The notes under the pieces were generated by a model. That model ran no database searches. It was not told where the DNA came from and worked only from the letters and a program-made list of their open reading frames with translations. A stretch of DNA of 35,319 bases from Vreelandella neptunia (lineage in GTDB: Bacteria > Pseudomonadota > Gammaproteobacteria > Pseudomonadales > Halomonadaceae). Below are positions 23,552-31,970 of this stretch, piece after piece (the stretch's first letter is position 1; each line of letters begins with the position of its first letter). The stretch lies in contig NZ_JAKVTW010000029.1 of assembly GCF_022489065.1 (NCBI RefSeq), positions 1 to 35,319 on the forward strand, written 5' to 3'. The position numbers and the translations under genes were made by a program.

Positions 23552-24961
23552 GTGGAAACATTAACTAGCCTCTTGGGGGCGATCAACAGTGTGGTCTGGG
23601 GGCCCGTGATGTTGATTCTGCTGCTGGGTGTGGGGATTTACTTACAGCTTGGCTTGAAACTGATGCCGATTAGAAAGCTCGGCATGGGTTTCAAGCTAAT
23701 GTGGGCGGGGCGTGATGCTAAGCCGGACGTGCGTAAAGCGGCGCCAGCCAAAGAGGGTGACGAAGGGGAGATCTCTCCCTTTGATGCCTTGATGACGGCA
23801 CTCTCGGCAACTATCGGTACGGGTAATATTGCCGGTGTCGCTACGGCCATTGCGCTCGGTGGCCCCGGCGCTGTGTTTTGGATGTGGATTACCGCGCTGG
23901 TCGGCATGGCAACAAAATTTGCCGAGGCGGTACTGGCGGTACGTTACCGTGAAACGGATAGCACCGGCTTCCACGTGGGCGGGCCGATGTTCTACATTAA
24001 AAATGGCTTGGGCAAAAAATGGCTCTGGTTAGGCGGTTTGTTCGCTTTCTTTGGCGCGGTGGCCGCCTTCGGCATTGGTAATACCGTCCAGTCCAACTCC
24101 GTTGCTGATGCCATGGACGCCACCTTTGGTGTGCCGCACTGGATCACCGGTGTTGTCATTATGGTATTGGCTGGCGCGGTTATTCTGGGGGGGATCAAGC
24201 GTATTGCTAAGGTGGCGGGCAAGCTGGTGCCGATTATGGGCATCGCTTATGTGGTCGCGGGTCTGGTGGTGTTGATCATTAATGCCGGGCAGATTGGTGA
24301 AGCCTTTGGCTTGATCTTCTATTACGCCTTTAATCCTATGGCGGCGGCAGGCGGTTTTGCTGGCGCGGCGGTCATGGCAGCCATACGCTTTGGTGTAGCC
24401 CGAGGCATCTTCTCAAATGAAGCGGGCTTAGGCAGTGCGCCAATCGCCCACGCGGCGGCAAAAACCAAAAATCCTGTGCGTCAGGGGCTAATCGCCATGC
24501 TGGGCACATTTATCGACACCATTATTGTCTGCACGATTACCGCCCTGGTGATTTTGACCTCGACGGTATGGATTGAGGGCGAGGCGGGCGCTTCACTAAC
24601 GGCGCTCTCATTTGATGCTGCATTGCCAGGCTTTGGGAATCAAATTGTCGCAGTTGCTTTGGCGATCTTTGCCTTCACCACCATTCTTGGCTGGTCATTT
24701 TACGGAGAGAAGTGCTGCCAGTTCCTGTTTGGAACGCGCTCTATTATGATCTATCGAGTGCTGTTCGTACTGGCGATCCCGCTGGGCGCTATCGCTCAGT
24801 TGGGCTTTATCTGGCTAATGGCTGATACCTTCAATGCCATGATGGCCATTCCCAATCTGATTGCTTTGGCACTGCTTTCGCCGGTAGTCTTTAAGCTAAC
24901 CAAGGACTATTTCGACGGCAAAGACGTGCTGCCGGGTGAAGAGCTGGAACATGATCAATAA
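23552..24961 (+). CDS. Sodium:alanine/glycine symporter (AGCS family), 469 aa
   Basis: A Na+-coupled importer of alanine or glycine in the inner membrane with about 10-11 hydrophobic segments. Family marks are ALSATIGTGNIAGVATAI near residues 83-100, the GGPMFYI region, and GVARGIFSNEAGLGSAPIAHAAA in the middle. The GTG at 23552 is chosen because AAGGAG (23540-23545) is six bases away, while it directly abuts the ATG at 23546. Its position divergent from gcvH and upstream of gcvT strongly suggests that glycine is the relevant substrate. A strong terminator follows the stop. Confidence 0.92.
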   Translation: METLTSLLGAINSVVWGPVMLILLLGVGIYLQLGLKLMPIRKLGMGFKLMWAGRDAKPDVRKAAPAKEGDEGEISPFDALMTALSATIGTGNIAGVATAIALGGPGAVFWMWITALVGMATKFAEAVLAVRYRETDSTGFHVGGPMFYIKNGLGKKWLWLGGLFAFFGAVAAFGIGNTVQSNSVADAMDATFGVPHWITGVVIMVLAGAVILGGIKRIAKVAGKLVPIMGIAYVVAGLVVLIINAGQIGEAFGLIFYYAFNPMAAAGGFAGAAVMAAIRFGVARGIFSNEAGLGSAPIAHAAAKTKNPVRQGLIAMLGTFIDTIIVCTITALVILTSTVWIEGEAGASLTALSFDAALPGFGNQIVAVALAIFAFTTILGWSFYGEKCCQFLFGTRSIMIYRVLFVLAIPLGAIAQLGFIWLMADTFNAMMAIPNLIALALLSPVVFKLTKDYFDGKDVLPGEELEHDQ

Positions 24962-25018
24962 AACCTTTCAGCGCGTTATGAGCTGCAAGTGAATGTTTGA
25001 TTTGTAGATGGATTGAGT

Positions 25019-25058
25019 CGGGAAGACACTGAGCAAGTGGCTTCCCGTCTTATTTTTT
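25019..25058 (+). terminator. Rho-independent terminator between the symporter gene and gcvT
   Basis: CGGGAAG (25019-25025) pairs with CTTCCCG (25041-25047), with CACT/AGTG extending the stem inward past one mismatch, and TCTTATTTTTT follows. It lies only 46 bases before the gcvT start, so gcvT depends on read-through or on a promoter overlapping this element. Confidence 0.8.
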
Positions 25059-25104
25059 GAACGCCCAGTTTTTAAGTGAGCAATTTTCAAGTGAGGAAAG
25101 CCCT

Positions 25105-26217
25105 GTGTCCGAATTAAAGCAAACCCCGCTTCACGCGTTGCACATAAAGCTTGGTGCCAAAATGGTGCCTTTTGCTGGTTACGACATGCCCGTGCAGTAT
25201 CCGCTGGGTGTCAAAAAAGAGCATGAACACACCCGGCAAAAGTGCGGCCTGTTTGATGTGTCGCATATGGGACAAATTAGTGTCTCCGGTGACAATGTCG
25301 CTGAAGCCTTAGAAACCTTGATACCCGCTGATTTAATGGGGTTAGAAAAGGGCGCGCAGCGGTACGGGCTTTTCACCAGTACTGAAGGCGGCATCATTGA
25401 CGACCTGATGGTAGTTAACGCAGGCGACCACTTTTACTTGGTCGTGAACGCTGCGTGTAAAGATCAGGATTTGGCCCATTTACGGCTAAATTTAGCGTCT
25501 ACGCACACGATCGAACCGCTTGATCGGGGACTGTTGGCACTTCAGGGTCCCCAGGCGCGTGATGTAATGCAGCGGCTTTGCCCTGAAGCCTGCGAGTTAG
25601 TGTTTATGCAGCATGGGCGTTTTACTATTGCTGGCCAGGAAGTGTGGGTGAGCCGCAGCGGTTACACCGGTGAAGATGGCTTTGAAATCTCGGTCGCAGC
25701 TGACGCCTGTGAAGCGTTCGCCGAGCGGCTACTAGCAGAGCCCGAAGTAGAGGCCATTGGCTTGGGCGCGCGGGATTCGCTGCGTCTAGAAGCCGGACTA
25801 TGCCTCTATGGGCATGATATGGATATGCAGACGACGCCAGTCGAAGCTGGGCTTATCTGGGCAATTGGTAAGCCGCGTCGCCATGGAGGCGAACGTCCCA
25901 GTGGTTTTCCAGGCGCTGACGTTATCCTTCATCAAGTCGATAGCAAAGATCATACCCGTAAGCGCGTTGGGCTGTTGGCCGACGGCCGTGCGCCCGTACG
26001 CGAGGGCGCGCAACTGGTAGACGAAGCTGGCAATGAGATTGGGGTAATTACCTCAGGCAGTTTTGGTCCAAGCATTGGTAAGCCGGTGGCGATGGGGTAT
26101 GTGACGCGTGAGTGGGAAGCACCACAAAGTAACGTATTTGCCGTTGTGCGCGGTAAGCAGTTGCCGATGGTCGTGACCCCTACGCCGTTTGTAAAGCCTG
26201 GCTACTATCGCGGCTAA
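25105..26217 (+). CDS. gcvT: Aminomethyltransferase, T protein of glycine cleavage, 370 aa
   Basis: Transfers the methylene group from aminomethyl-lipoyl GcvH to tetrahydrofolate, releasing ammonia. The N-terminus (LKQTPLHALHIKLGAKMVPFAGYDMPVQY), GLFDVSHMGQ, SRSGYTGEDGFEI and LRLEAGLCLYGHD are all family signatures; the final PFVKPGYYRG is intact. The GTG at 25105 is chosen because AGGAA lies six bases upstream and the protein then matches the usual length; the frame from 25057 would start inside the terminator T run. In many gammaproteobacteria gcvT precedes gcvH and gcvP; here it is on the opposite strand beyond the symporter gene. Confidence 0.95.
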   Translation: MSELKQTPLHALHIKLGAKMVPFAGYDMPVQYPLGVKKEHEHTRQKCGLFDVSHMGQISVSGDNVAEALETLIPADLMGLEKGAQRYGLFTSTEGGIIDDLMVVNAGDHFYLVVNAACKDQDLAHLRLNLASTHTIEPLDRGLLALQGPQARDVMQRLCPEACELVFMQHGRFTIAGQEVWVSRSGYTGEDGFEISVAADACEAFAERLLAEPEVEAIGLGARDSLRLEAGLCLYGHDMDMQTTPVEAGLIWAIGKPRRHGGERPSGFPGADVILHQVDSKDHTRKRVGLLADGRAPVREGAQLVDEAGNEIGVITSGSFGPSIGKPVAMGYVTREWEAPQSNVFAVVRGKQLPMVVTPTPFVKPGYYRG

Positions 26218-26255
26218 CAAGACGGTTGACGCTAGAAAGCCAGCATTTGAAGCCA

Positions 26256-26281
26256 GCGGTCCCTGTTTAAGCAGGGGCCGC
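26256..26281. terminator. Hairpin between convergent gcvT and NlpD-like genes
   Basis: GCGGTCCCTG and CAGGGGCCGC form a ten-base-pair stem with one G-T pair around TTTAAG. It sits between the two convergent stops and may act in both directions, though the T runs are short. Confidence 0.6.
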
Positions 26282-26299
26282 CTAGTTGTAACAAGCGCC

Positions 26300-27262
26300 T
26301 TAGCGCAGCACCTGCCTGGGGTCTATAGGTTTGCCGCCCTGGCGCAGGTCAAAGAGTAGATCATAGCGCTGGGTAGACTCGCTTTGACCTACCTCGCAAA
26401 GCGCATCTCCGGCACTTACCTGCTTGCCTACCTCGACCAATATGCGATCGCAAAGCGCGTATACGGTTTGAAGATTATCCGCATGATGCACGATCACGAC
26501 CTCACCCAGCTGGCGCATGCCATCAGCAAAGCGTACTTCACCGGGTGCGACAGATTTTGCCTGCGCGCCATCCTGAGTTGCCAGTAGCATCGGCTGTAGA
26601 GTGCCGCGACTATCTGGGCCAAAGCGCCTAACCACACGATAATCGTCTAGCGGCCAGGGCCAACGGCGAGCAGATGCAGGTAGAGCTTGACTGGGTGCGC
26701 TACTCGGGGCAGCCGCGGGGCGGTTGGCACTGGATGAGCCACTGCTGCTAGCTGCACTGCGCGTCGCTGAGCCGCTTAGCGGAACACTGACCACTTGGCC
26801 GACTCGCAGATTGGTGGGTGAGGCGCTAGAGTTGGCGCTCTGAATGCGACCACTCGTCGTACCAAATTGTCGGGCGACGCTTGAGAAGGTATCCCCAGGG
26901 CGAATTTGGTAACGATAAGGGCCACCTGAAGGGGCACGCTCTTGCTGAGTGGGGATAAGCAGTCGTTGACCTACCTCAAGGCGTCGAGCATCCACACCTG
27001 GATTAAACCGCTGTAAGCGTTCTAACGGCACATTGGCACGGGCCGCCATCTGGCCCAGTGTGTCGCCGCGCTGTACCTGAACCCAGTCGCCACTAATTTG
27101 GGTAGCGCTGGGGGCGGAAGCACGCTGCGATGACGTTTGAGGGTCGCTGGCACAACCGGCCATCATTCCAGCTAATAGGCAGCTGCTTAATACGCCAATT
27201 AGTCGTGATCGGTGCTGCTGTCCAACAAACCATCTTTTTCCAGCCAGAGTGAATTGATCCAT
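26300..27262 (-). CDS. NlpD-like lipoprotein with two LysM domains and a degenerate LytM domain, 320 aa
   Basis: Probably an outer-membrane lipoprotein that activates cell-wall amidases at division. The basic N-terminus and hydrophobic stretch end in MAGC, with the lipid cysteine at C37. LysM domains span about 60-105 (QVQRGDTLGQMAARANVPLE) and 117-160 (YQIRPGDTFSSVARQFG); a Ser/Ala/Pro linker precedes an M23-type domain at about 210-318. That domain lacks the zinc-binding HxxxD and HxH: the usual HLHFEI reads YDLLFDL. This is the non-catalytic pattern of NlpD and EnvC. The ATG lies inside the upstream acyltransferase gene, a 64-base overlap, and its ribosome site is weak, so translational coupling is likely. 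No closer start exists in frame. Confidence 0.85.
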   Translation of the reverse strand: MDQFTLAGKRWFVGQQHRSRLIGVLSSCLLAGMMAGCASDPQTSSQRASAPSATQISGDWVQVQRGDTLGQMAARANVPLERLQRFNPGVDARRLEVGQRLLIPTQQERAPSGGPYRYQIRPGDTFSSVARQFGTTSGRIQSANSSASPTNLRVGQVVSVPLSGSATRSAASSSGSSSANRPAAAPSSAPSQALPASARRWPWPLDDYRVVRRFGPDSRGTLQPMLLATQDGAQAKSVAPGEVRFADGMRQLGEVVIVHHADNLQTVYALCDRILVEVGKQVSAGDALCEVGQSESTQRYDLLFDLRQGGKPIDPRQVLR

Positions 27263-28080
27263 GTGTGGAAACGTTCCTTATGCTGCTTTTCGTCGTGGTT
27301 GTCTGGTGCGTGCATCCACTGAGGAATATCCAGTTGTCGTGCGTGCAGCGTAATGGGCGCCTCATTACCGCACAAAAAACCCCAAAAAGTGGGGGATGGA
27401 TTGGTATAGCTAATCGTTACGTCTAGGATACCATTTAACTGATTTCCTAGCAGGCTAAGTACCTGTGCTACGCCACCTGCTTTCGGGCGCAACAAATGAC
27501 GATAAGGGCTTTGTTGTGCATCGCGCTTAGCGACGCTAAAACGCGTGCCTTCGACAAAGTTGAAAATCGCAATGGGATTATTGCGCGCCTGTTGGCACAT
27601 GCGCTCGGTAGATTCACGGTCAATGGTGGCGAGTTTAGGGTTTTTGGTTATCTGCTCACGACTAAAGCGGCGCATAAAAGGGAATTCAAGCGCCCAAAAC
27701 GCCAGGCCTACAATAGGGATCCAGATTAATTGGCGTTTAAGAAAAAAACGCGGCATCGGGATGCGACGGTGAAGCGCCATCAGCAGCATAAAAATATCGG
27801 TCCAACTGCGGTGATTGGAGATGACCAACCACCACTGCTGAGGACTCAAATGGTCGGGCACGTTAATGTGCAGTTCAGGCTTAAGCCAGTGCCGCATCCA
27901 CCACAGATTAAAGCCAATCCAATTCAGCGCTACCCAGTTCAAGCCTTGGAGCACTTGCTGCTTCAGTTGCCGCCCAGGGGCAATCACTTTGAGTAGCGTC
28001 AGGAGAATAAGAGGTACGCCCCAGAATAGCGTGTTGAGCGTTAGCAGCAGTGTGCTGACAAACCCCTTTAAAATTGGCAT
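27199..28080 (-). CDS. YihG-type lysophospholipid acyltransferase (PlsC family), 293 aa
   Basis: A membrane-bound acyltransferase that esterifies lysophosphatidic acid or a related acceptor. One or two hydrophobic helices (LLLTLNTLFWGVPLILLTLLKVI) anchor it. The catalytic HxxxxD is H90 to D95 in NHRSWTD, and NFVEGTRF is the second conserved block, near residue 175. ISNHRSWTDI, PMPRFFLKRQLIWIPIVGLAFWALEFPFMRR and INSLWLEKDGLL match E. coli YihG closely as recalled. It overlaps the NlpD-like gene by 64 bases, suggesting an envelope-related unit. Confidence 0.9.
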   Translation of the reverse strand: MPILKGFVSTLLLTLNTLFWGVPLILLTLLKVIAPGRQLKQQVLQGLNWVALNWIGFNLWWMRHWLKPELHINVPDHLSPQQWWLVISNHRSWTDIFMLLMALHRRIPMPRFFLKRQLIWIPIVGLAFWALEFPFMRRFSREQITKNPKLATIDRESTERMCQQARNNPIAIFNFVEGTRFSVAKRDAQQSPYRHLLRPKAGGVAQVLSLLGNQLNGILDVTISYTNPSPTFWGFLCGNEAPITLHARQLDIPQWMHAPDNHDEKQHKERFHTWINSLWLEKDGLLDSSTDHD

Positions 28081-28210
28081 ACCAGGTTTCCTTACCGTCA
28101 GACGAATAGCGTAATCCTGAATGCTAAATGATCCTAGCCACGCTGCCCAGCAGAAACCCAGTGCGTCTCATCAACTGTTTCATGAACTGGCTCATCAACA
28201 TAGCGGTGGT

Positions 28211-29107
28211 TTAGTCGAGAGGAAGTGACGGCGTTTGAACCGTTTTGAGGAGAACGGTGCGCAGCGCATGGGCAGCAACTGAAAGCTCTTGGTGGTTTAA
28301 AATACCCACCTGACAAGAGATGGCGGGTGCTGTTAGCGGTATACACCGAGCGCCCAGCTCATGCATTTGTCGAATGCACATAGAGGGCACCGCGCTAACC
28401 CCTAGCCCATCAGCAACCATTCTACCCACGGTAGAGAGCTGATGGCTTTCAAACGCCACAGGGAGTTCCATATGCTGCTTACGCAGCTCTTGTTCAAGCA
28501 GGCGGCGTACCATCGAAGGGCGCTGTAGGGTAATAAAGTCCTCGCTAAGCAGTGTCGACCACTTGAGCTGAGAGGCCTGAAGCAACGTTGAAGTTGGTGG
28601 AACCACCGCGACAAAATGATCATCAAATAAAGGGGTAAACAGCAGGCTGCCGGTGCCTTCGGGAGAAAAGGCAATACCCATTTCCACCTGTCGCGAGCGC
28701 ACCATTTGGGTTACTTCTTCATTGATCACGTCGTGCACAGTAATGTTGATTTTGGGGTATTGCTGGCGAAACTTCACCAACGCTGCCGGCAGCAAATTAC
28801 AGGCGAAAGCCGGCATCGCTGCGACACTCAGTCGACCCAGTTGAAGCGTGAAGCGCTGGCGCAAACGCTCTTCAGTATTATCCCACTGCGCCAGCAAGTG
28901 TTTGGCTAGCGGTAGCAGTGACTCGCCTTCTGGGGTTAACCTGACACTACGTGTACTGCGGATTAACAGCTTACCGCCTAAGGCGTCTTCCAGGCCTTTA
29001 ATCGCCAAGCTGAGCGCCGGTTGGGATAAATGCAGCCGCTCGCAGGCCTGAGTGAAGCTAAGCGTTTGAGCGACCGCCAGAAAAGCACGTAGTTGTTTGA
29101 CGGTCAT
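28211..29107 (-). CDS. LysR-family regulator, probable regulator of scoAB, 298 aa
   Basis: The winged helix spans residues 1-60 (MTVKQLRAFLAVAQTLSFTQACERLHLSQPALSLAIKGLE), followed by an effector-binding domain (LSVAAMPAFACNLLPAAL onward) of the CbbR/CynR type. It is divergent from scoA with 165 bases between the starts, the classic position for a LysR regulator of that operon. AAGG lies seven bases before the ATG. The shared region contains AAGTTT (29123-29128) and AAACTT about 25 bases later, possible binding half-sites. The likely inducer would be a metabolite of acetoacetate or hydroxybutyrate, by inference only. Confidence 0.88.
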   Translation of the reverse strand: MTVKQLRAFLAVAQTLSFTQACERLHLSQPALSLAIKGLEDALGGKLLIRSTRSVRLTPEGESLLPLAKHLLAQWDNTEERLRQRFTLQLGRLSVAAMPAFACNLLPAALVKFRQQYPKINITVHDVINEEVTQMVRSRQVEMGIAFSPEGTGSLLFTPLFDDHFVAVVPPTSTLLQASQLKWSTLLSEDFITLQRPSMVRRLLEQELRKQHMELPVAFESHQLSTVGRMVADGLGVSAVPSMCIRQMHELGARCIPLTAPAISCQVGILNHQELSVAAHALRTVLLKTVQTPSLPLD

Positions 29108-29137
29108 AAAGTGCCTTTTATAAGTTTTACAAATAAA

Positions 29138-29166
29138 TTGATAAGAAAAACAAACTTAACAAATAT
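29138..29166 (+). promoter_or_regulatory. Candidate scoA promoter
   Basis: TTGATA (29138-29143) and AAATAT (29161-29166) are separated by 17 bases, about 105 bases before the scoA ATG in a markedly AT-rich stretch. The half-sites for the divergent LysR protein lie around it. Confidence 0.5.
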
Positions 29167-29272
29167 ATCATCTGGCACAACACTGACACTACTGTTAGGT
29201 GCGGGGTGGCTATCAACGACAGCTCGTATCACTGACAACGCATATCAATGACAACAAGGTGAGGCACTACAA

Positions 29273-29971
29273 ATGGCAGGATTCGATAAGCGTGTATCTT
29301 CCTATGAAGAAGCAATGGAAGGCATCGAGAGCGGTATGACCGTTATTGCTGGTGGCTTTGGTCTGTGCGGGATTCCCGAAAACCTGATCGCTGAAATCAA
29401 GCGTCGTGGTGTCAGCGATCTCACCGTTGTTTCCAATAACTGTGGTGTTGATGGCTTTGGATTGGGTGTTCTGCTTGAAGATCGTCAAATCAGTAAGATT
29501 CTGGCGTCTTATGTAGGGGAAAATGCCCTGTTCGAGAAGCAAATGCTCAACGATGAGATTGAGGTGGTATTAACCCCTCAAGGTACGTTGGCGGAAAAAA
29601 TGCGCGCGGGTGGTGCGGGTATCCCGGCATTTTACACCGCCACGGGCTACGGCACACCGATTGGTGAAGGCAAGGAAGTGCGGGTCTTTAACGATCGACA
29701 CTATATTTTAGAAGAAGCCATTATTGGTGACTTTGCCATTGTGAAGGGCTGGAAAGCCGACCGCTATGGCAATGTAATGTACCGCCATACGGCGCAAAAC
29801 TTTAATCCCATGGCCGCTACGGCGGGAAAAATCACCGTAGTGGAAGTTGAAGAAATTGTGGAGCCAGGTGAGCTCGAGCCTAGTCAGATTCATACGCCGG
29901 GTATTTATGTGGATCGGATTATCCAAGGCACGTTTGAAAAGCGAATTGAAAAACGCACGGTGCGCAGTTAA
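29273..29971 (+). CDS. scoA: Succinyl-CoA:3-ketoacid CoA transferase subunit A, 232 aa
   Basis: The alpha subunit of a class I CoA transferase that moves CoA from succinyl-CoA to acetoacetate. GGFGLCGIPENLI at about residues 27-39 is the CoA-transferase signature; VSNNCGVDGFGLGVLL and AGGAGIPAFYTATGYGT follow the ScoA subtype. Length is normal. AAGGTGAGG precedes the ATG. It forms a unit with scoB 79 bases downstream. Together with the hydroxybutyrate dehydrogenase 2 kb away it would connect 3-hydroxybutyrate (for example from polyhydroxybutyrate) to acetoacetyl-CoA. Confidence 0.94.
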   Translation: MAGFDKRVSSYEEAMEGIESGMTVIAGGFGLCGIPENLIAEIKRRGVSDLTVVSNNCGVDGFGLGVLLEDRQISKILASYVGENALFEKQMLNDEIEVVLTPQGTLAEKMRAGGAGIPAFYTATGYGTPIGEGKEVRVFNDRHYILEEAIIGDFAIVKGWKADRYGNVMYRHTAQNFNPMAATAGKITVVEVEEIVEPGELEPSQIHTPGIYVDRIIQGTFEKRIEKRTVRS

Positions 29972-29985
29972 GCCGCCGTTTTTTT
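29957..29985 (+). terminator. Weak hairpin with T run between scoA and scoB
   Basis: ACGG...CCGT with an inner GC/GC pairing surrounds the scoA stop and is followed by seven T residues (29979-29985). The stem is short and interrupted, so at most partial termination is expected. Confidence 0.35.
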
Positions 29986-30050
29986 CATAATCGACTATTA
30001 AAAACGTCTCATTAGCTTCTCATTTAACGATTCAACAAGAGGAAGTCACC

Positions 30051-30713
30051 ATGGCTTTAACACGAGAACAGATGGCTCAGCGCGTTGCCCGCGAACTTCA
30101 AGACGGTTTTTACGTTAACTTGGGCATTGGTATTCCCACCCTGGTTGCCAACTACATTCCAGATGGCATCGATGTCATGCTGCAGTCTGAAAATGGGCTG
30201 TTGGGGATGGGGCGTTATCCCACCGAAGACGAACTTGATCCAGATATGATTAATGCGGGTAAAGAAACGGTGACGGCTCGCCCAGGCGCGGCGATTTTCT
30301 CTTCAGCAGAATCCTTTGCGATGATTCGTGGGGGCCACGTGGATCTGACCGTTCTGGGCGCCTTTGAGGTGGATCAACAGGGTAATATCGCCTCTTGGAT
30401 GATCCCCGGTAAGCTAATCAAAGGTATGGGCGGTGCCATGGATTTGGTCGCCGGTGCCGATAATATTATTTGCACCATGACGCATGCCTCTAAACATGGC
30501 GAATCCAAACTGCTGGAAAAATGTGAACTGCCGCTGACTGGCGCGGGCTGCATTAACCGTGTTTTGACCGATTTGGCTTATTTAGAAATTAAAGACGGTG
30601 CCTTTATTTTGAAGGAGCGAGCCCCAGGCGTCAGCGTTGAAGAGATTATTGAGAAAACCGCTGGCAAGCTTATCGTGCCAGATCATGTGCCCGAAATGAC
30701 ATTTGATGCCTAA
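30051..30713 (+). CDS. scoB: Succinyl-CoA:3-ketoacid CoA transferase subunit B, 220 aa
   Basis: The beta subunit of the same CoA transferase; it carries the catalytic glutamate that forms the enzyme-CoA thioester, E47 in LQSENGLLGMG. NLGIGIPTLVANY and GGHVDLTVLGAFEVD are conserved ScoB blocks, and VDLVAGADN/CTMTHASKHG style sequences continue the family pattern. GAGGAA lies seven bases before the ATG. The gene ends 85 bases before the stop of the convergent DUF1338-like gene. Confidence 0.95.
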   Translation: MALTREQMAQRVARELQDGFYVNLGIGIPTLVANYIPDGIDVMLQSENGLLGMGRYPTEDELDPDMINAGKETVTARPGAAIFSSAESFAMIRGGHVDLTVLGAFEVDQQGNIASWMIPGKLIKGMGGAMDLVAGADNIICTMTHASKHGESKLLEKCELPLTGAGCINRVLTDLAYLEIKDGAFILKERAPGVSVEEIIEKTAGKLIVPDHVPEMTFDA

Positions 30714-30757
30714 TAGAACGCACCTGACGATCACACGTTAATTCTCAAATCGGTAGA

Positions 30758-30801
30758 TGAGACGCTAAACCTTTCCAAGCGCTTTTCAAGTTAGCGTCTC
30801 A
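30758..30801. repeat. Inverted repeat at the 3' ends of scoB and the DUF1338-like gene
   Basis: TGAGACGCTAA (30758-30768) and TTAGCGTCTCA (30791-30801) are perfect 11-base arms around a 22-base loop that itself contains AAGCGCTT. The right arm overlaps the stop codon of the minus-strand gene. No T run follows, so it is not a textbook terminator but may stabilise both messages. Confidence 0.65.
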
Positions 30802-31566
30802 CGCCATTTCACAGCGCGTGTGATGGGGCAGCAGGACGTCGGCAATTCGCTTTTGATTATCATCAACGTGTTTTTGTACGAGCGCCAAGCCACCTAAACA
30901 GAGACGGTGTTCATCGCCCTCGGCGAATACCGTTTTTTGTGGTGTGGTGGGATAGAAGCGATGATTGAGTAGTGACGATACTGGAAAAACGCCATTTTGC
31001 TGCTCTTGTAAACTAGGCATTCCCACTTCGTTAAGGCGCTGATTCAAGACTTCTAAAGGCTCGCCTAGCTGAGCGCAATCAAAGCCGGCGTGATGCAGGC
31101 GGGGGCCCATTACCGCAAGCCAAGCAGCCAGTGGGTGAGCATGTTGCAACTGCTGGTAAAGCGCCCAGGAAGGCATTGGCCAGGGTCTGCCACGGCAGAG
31201 TAGGTTATGACCTTTGCAATCTTGTGGATGGGATTGACGAACCAGTCCTTCAATGGCTTCTCGGGGGGCTTTGGAGAGTGTGCCTATCTGTAGTTCCGCC
31301 AGTACCAGCCAACTAGAGCCGTCACTCGGCGCAAGCACATGCACTAGCAAACCTTTGTCAGCCATGGCGTAGTGACTTATCGCGCGGTAACCCATGTGGG
31401 CTAAATTGCCGCTAAGTGCGGTGGCAGCAAACGGGCCGTAATTAAGCGTTACTAAAGTTAAATACTCGGCCGTCGTTGATAGTGGCCAGAGACGTAATGC
31501 CCCAATGCCGGGGTGTGTATGCACATAGTCTAGCCACAGCTGCTGAACAAACTCCTGACGCTGCAT
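30799..31566 (-). CDS. DUF1338-like protein, possibly catalytically inactive, 255 aa
   Basis: DUF1338 contains the 2-oxoadipate dioxygenase/decarboxylase HglS and shorter proteins of about this size. The N-terminus (FVQQLWLDYV), LLVHVLAPSDGSSWLVLAELQIGTLSKA with the 'SELQV..LS' pattern, and LAAWLAVMGPRLHHAGFD (the 'aaWl..G...nHf' region) fit the family. Two usual metal-ligand positions seem lost: the N-terminal His block is AEYLTLVTL, and the C-terminal 'YyEF' block is LALV. The comparison is from memory. AAGGAG six bases upstream fixes the start at 31566, nine codons inside the longest frame. The function is unknown. Confidence 0.6.
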   Translation of the reverse strand: MQRQEFVQQLWLDYVHTHPGIGALRLWPLSTTAEYLTLVTLNYGPFAATALSGNLAHMGYRAISHYAMADKGLLVHVLAPSDGSSWLVLAELQIGTLSKAPREAIEGLVRQSHPQDCKGHNLLCRGRPWPMPSWALYQQLQHAHPLAAWLAVMGPRLHHAGFDCAQLGEPLEVLNQRLNEVGMPSLQEQQNGVFPVSSLLNHRFYPTTPQKTVFAEGDEHRLCLGGLALVQKHVDDNQKRIADVLLPHHTRCEMA

Positions 31567-31706
31567 AGTGAACTCCTTGCCCAAAAATGGCACACCTAGC
31601 GTGAGCCGTTAAGTAACTCATCAGTATAGGCAAGCAAGGGGGGCAAGGGTTCAACGGGGTTTAACGAGCGTTTTAACGGCACGGTAGTTTAAGCGGCCTA
31701 ATACCA

Positions 31707-31970
31707 TTAAACGGCCAGGAGCTGTTTATCGCGGACAAACTGATCAAACTCGGTAAATCCACCGACATGGGTTTGATCAACAAACACCTGCGGCACGGTA
31801 TGAATGGGTTTGCCTGCGGTTTTGGCAATATCTTCTTTCGTCACACCTTCTGAAGGCATGTCAATATAGCGATAGCCTTCAATTTTACCGGCTTTTTCCA
31901 AGTGTTCCGCCAGGTGCTTGGCACGAACACAGAAAGGGCATGACATCCGACCAAAAATAACCACAAACAT
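31707..31970 (-). CDS. grxA: Glutaredoxin 1 (GrxA), 87 aa
   Basis: A small cytoplasmic thiol-disulfide oxidoreductase that uses glutathione to reduce protein disulfides such as that of ribonucleotide reductase. The active site is C11-P-F-C14, a variant of the usual CPYC; HTVPQVFVDQTHVGGFTEF holds the conserved cis-proline and the glutathione-binding GG. The length and the GYRYIDMPSEGVTKEDI middle section fit GrxA and not GrxC. AAGGAG lies six bases before the ATG. It is transcribed alone. Confidence 0.92.
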   Translation of the reverse strand: MFVVIFGRMSCPFCVRAKHLAEHLEKAGKIEGYRYIDMPSEGVTKEDIAKTAGKPIHTVPQVFVDQTHVGGFTEFDQFVRDKQLLAV

